Below are positions 6,153-6,756 of a stretch of 6,756 bases of DNA, in pieces; position 1 is the first letter of the stretch; every line of letters begins with the position of its first letter. Both the position numbers and the translations under genes were made by a program. The notes under the pieces are model-generated. The model did no database searches and was not told where the DNA came from. It saw nothing but the letters and a program-made list of their open reading frames with translations. Source of the DNA: Burkholderiales bacterium (lineage in GTDB: Bacteria > Pseudomonadota > Gammaproteobacteria > Burkholderiales > Burkholderiaceae_C); the NCBI GenBank assembly GCA_947372225.1, contig CANBSV010000123.1:1-6756 (forward strand). Reading direction: 5' to 3'.

Positions 6153-6170
6153 ATTTCGGGACGTCTTTGC

Positions 6171-6341
6171 CTAGGCCTTGGGTTCAGCCGCCGCCTTTCG
6201 ACTCCTGCGCCAGAACCACACGAGGATGCCAACGACCGCGGGCGTCAGGGCGGTCTCATTTTCAACGTTGATGACCTTGCCGGGAACGATCTGCGCCTCG
6301 TGCCCGAACGCCCATCCAGGATTCCTGCAGACTGAACTTGG
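6171..6341 (-). pseudogene. Startless reading frame, likely C-terminal remnant of a membrane-anchored protein
   Basis: Directly downstream of the DUF4399 stop codon, and in the same frame, 56 codons stay open to a TAG at 6173-6171. From about codon 9 the translation looks like real protein: GWAFGHEAQIVPGKV, then INVENETALTPAVVG, then a hydrophobic ILVWFW followed by a basic RRSRK and a short alanine-rich tail. About 31 of 36 codons across the core end in G or C, as in true genes of this window. There is no ATG, GTG or TTG before the hydrophobic segment and no ribosome binding site, so it cannot be translated alone as a normal gene. It could be the tail of a gene lost by deletion, or a displaced piece of a larger protein. 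The family is not recognised. A read-through extension of the upstream gene is possible but unsupported. Confidence 0.35.
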
Positions 6342-6734
6342 CTATTTGACGGTCACCTCGATGGTCTTGCTGAGTTGTTCGCCATAGGACTGGTGTGCCC
6401 CGTTGGCAAATTGCAGGGTCAGCCGATAGGTGCCGGGCGGCAGTGAAATCTCGGTCTCTGTTTGCCCCTTGCCAAAGTGCTTGTGGGTTTCATCTGCCGG
6501 GATGCGTTCCCCCGCAGGCACTGACGCCGCATTGATCAGCAAATGATGGTGTCCCGTGTTGGGAGTCATGTCGCCCGCGGGTGCCACAGCCATGTCCTTG
6601 ACAGAGAACACCACCTTGAAAGGGCTCGTCAACTGAGCACCATCCTGAGGTTGAACGAAATCGACCGACTGCGCGCTGGCGTGGAGCGACACGAAGGAGG
6701 CAAGGCCCAAAACGAGGGTTGAAATGAGTTTCAT
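6342..6734 (-). CDS. Secreted DUF4399-family protein, histidine-rich
   Basis: The 130-residue product starts with a signal peptide (MKLISTLVLGLASFVSLHASA, cleavage likely after Ala21 at ASA-Q), so it is probably periplasmic. The mature part is a small beta-sandwich-like domain with the DUF4399 hallmarks: FVQPQDGAQLTSPFKV (26-41), GHHHLLI (61-67), THKHFGKGQTE (83-93) and LPPGTYRLTLQFANGAHQSYG (98-118). The clustered histidines (62, 63, 64, 84, 86, 114) could bind a metal; that is an inference, since the family has no established function that I know of. Length is normal and the C-terminus (TIEVTVK) is complete. The start is supported by GGAG at 6742-6745, seven bases before the ATG. Its own promoter lies outside the window. 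The downstream remnant in the same frame is separated by a TAG. Confidence 0.88.
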   Translation of the reverse strand: MKLISTLVLGLASFVSLHASAQSVDFVQPQDGAQLTSPFKVVFSVKDMAVAPAGDMTPNTGHHHLLINAASVPAGERIPADETHKHFGKGQTETEISLPPGTYRLTLQFANGAHQSYGEQLSKTIEVTVK

Positions 6735-6756
6735 GTTGGTTCTCCGGAAGTGGCGA

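Larger units (their letters stand above)
5951..6170. other. Intergenic stretch without a recognisable gene
   Basis: No frame here has a convincing start, ribosome binding site or family motif on either strand; the open frames overlapping it are by-products of high GC. It holds two hairpin-forming sequences, annotated separately. Together with the remnant at 6171-6341 it makes a 391-base gap between the chemoreceptor stop and the stop of the DUF4399 gene, which run toward each other. Confidence 0.6.

Noticed and set aside
6178..6387. A 69-residue + strand frame opposite the remnant
   Set aside because: No ribosome binding site or motif. The - strand reading of the same bases has much stronger coding character.

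Overview
The window looks like a high-GC betaproteobacterial chromosome segment, most likely Burkholderiales and Comamonadaceae-like. The reasons are the strong G/C bias at third codon positions, the OxyR and CrgA-type LysR proteins, a chemoreceptor with a W-x-x-F C-terminal tail, and a DUF4399 protein. This placement is inferred from protein flavour only. I see no IS element, CRISPR array, rRNA or intact tRNA.

Layout. Bases 1-147 are the 3' end of an unidentified + strand gene, followed by an intrinsic terminator (236-266). At 327-1235 (-) lies an OxyR-type LysR regulator with both redox cysteines. It is divergent from a small + strand operon: a diiron rubrerythrin lacking its own rubredoxin domain (1367-1840) and, 44 bases later, a separate 55-residue rubredoxin (1885-2052). 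The 131-base divergent gap carries three copies of a 9-bp repeat and is the obvious place for OxyR control. Together these form a compact peroxide sensing and peroxide reduction module.

At 2075-2974 (-) is a second, CrgA-like LysR regulator, convergent with the rubredoxin gene and divergent from a CmcJ/NvfI-family iron oxygenase (3081-3944, +). A near-perfect 21-bp inverted repeat (2974-2994) abuts the regulator start codon and covers its ribosome binding site. This suggests an autoregulated regulator-target pair with an unknown small-molecule substrate.

A chemoreceptor of 584 residues (4196-5950, +) follows, with a CHASE3-like periplasmic sensor, HAMP, the full signalling hairpin and a D-W-E-S-F tail. 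The next 391 bases hold no intact gene. They contain a weak terminator-like hairpin, a larger hairpin, and a startless reading frame on the - strand that looks like the decayed or displaced C-terminus of a membrane-anchored protein. The window ends with a complete secreted, histidine-rich DUF4399 protein (6342-6734, -).

Nothing here amounts to a clearly new multi-gene system. The most interesting items are the split rubrerythrin/rubredoxin unit beside OxyR, the LysR-oxygenase pair with its clean operator, and the orphan coding remnant.
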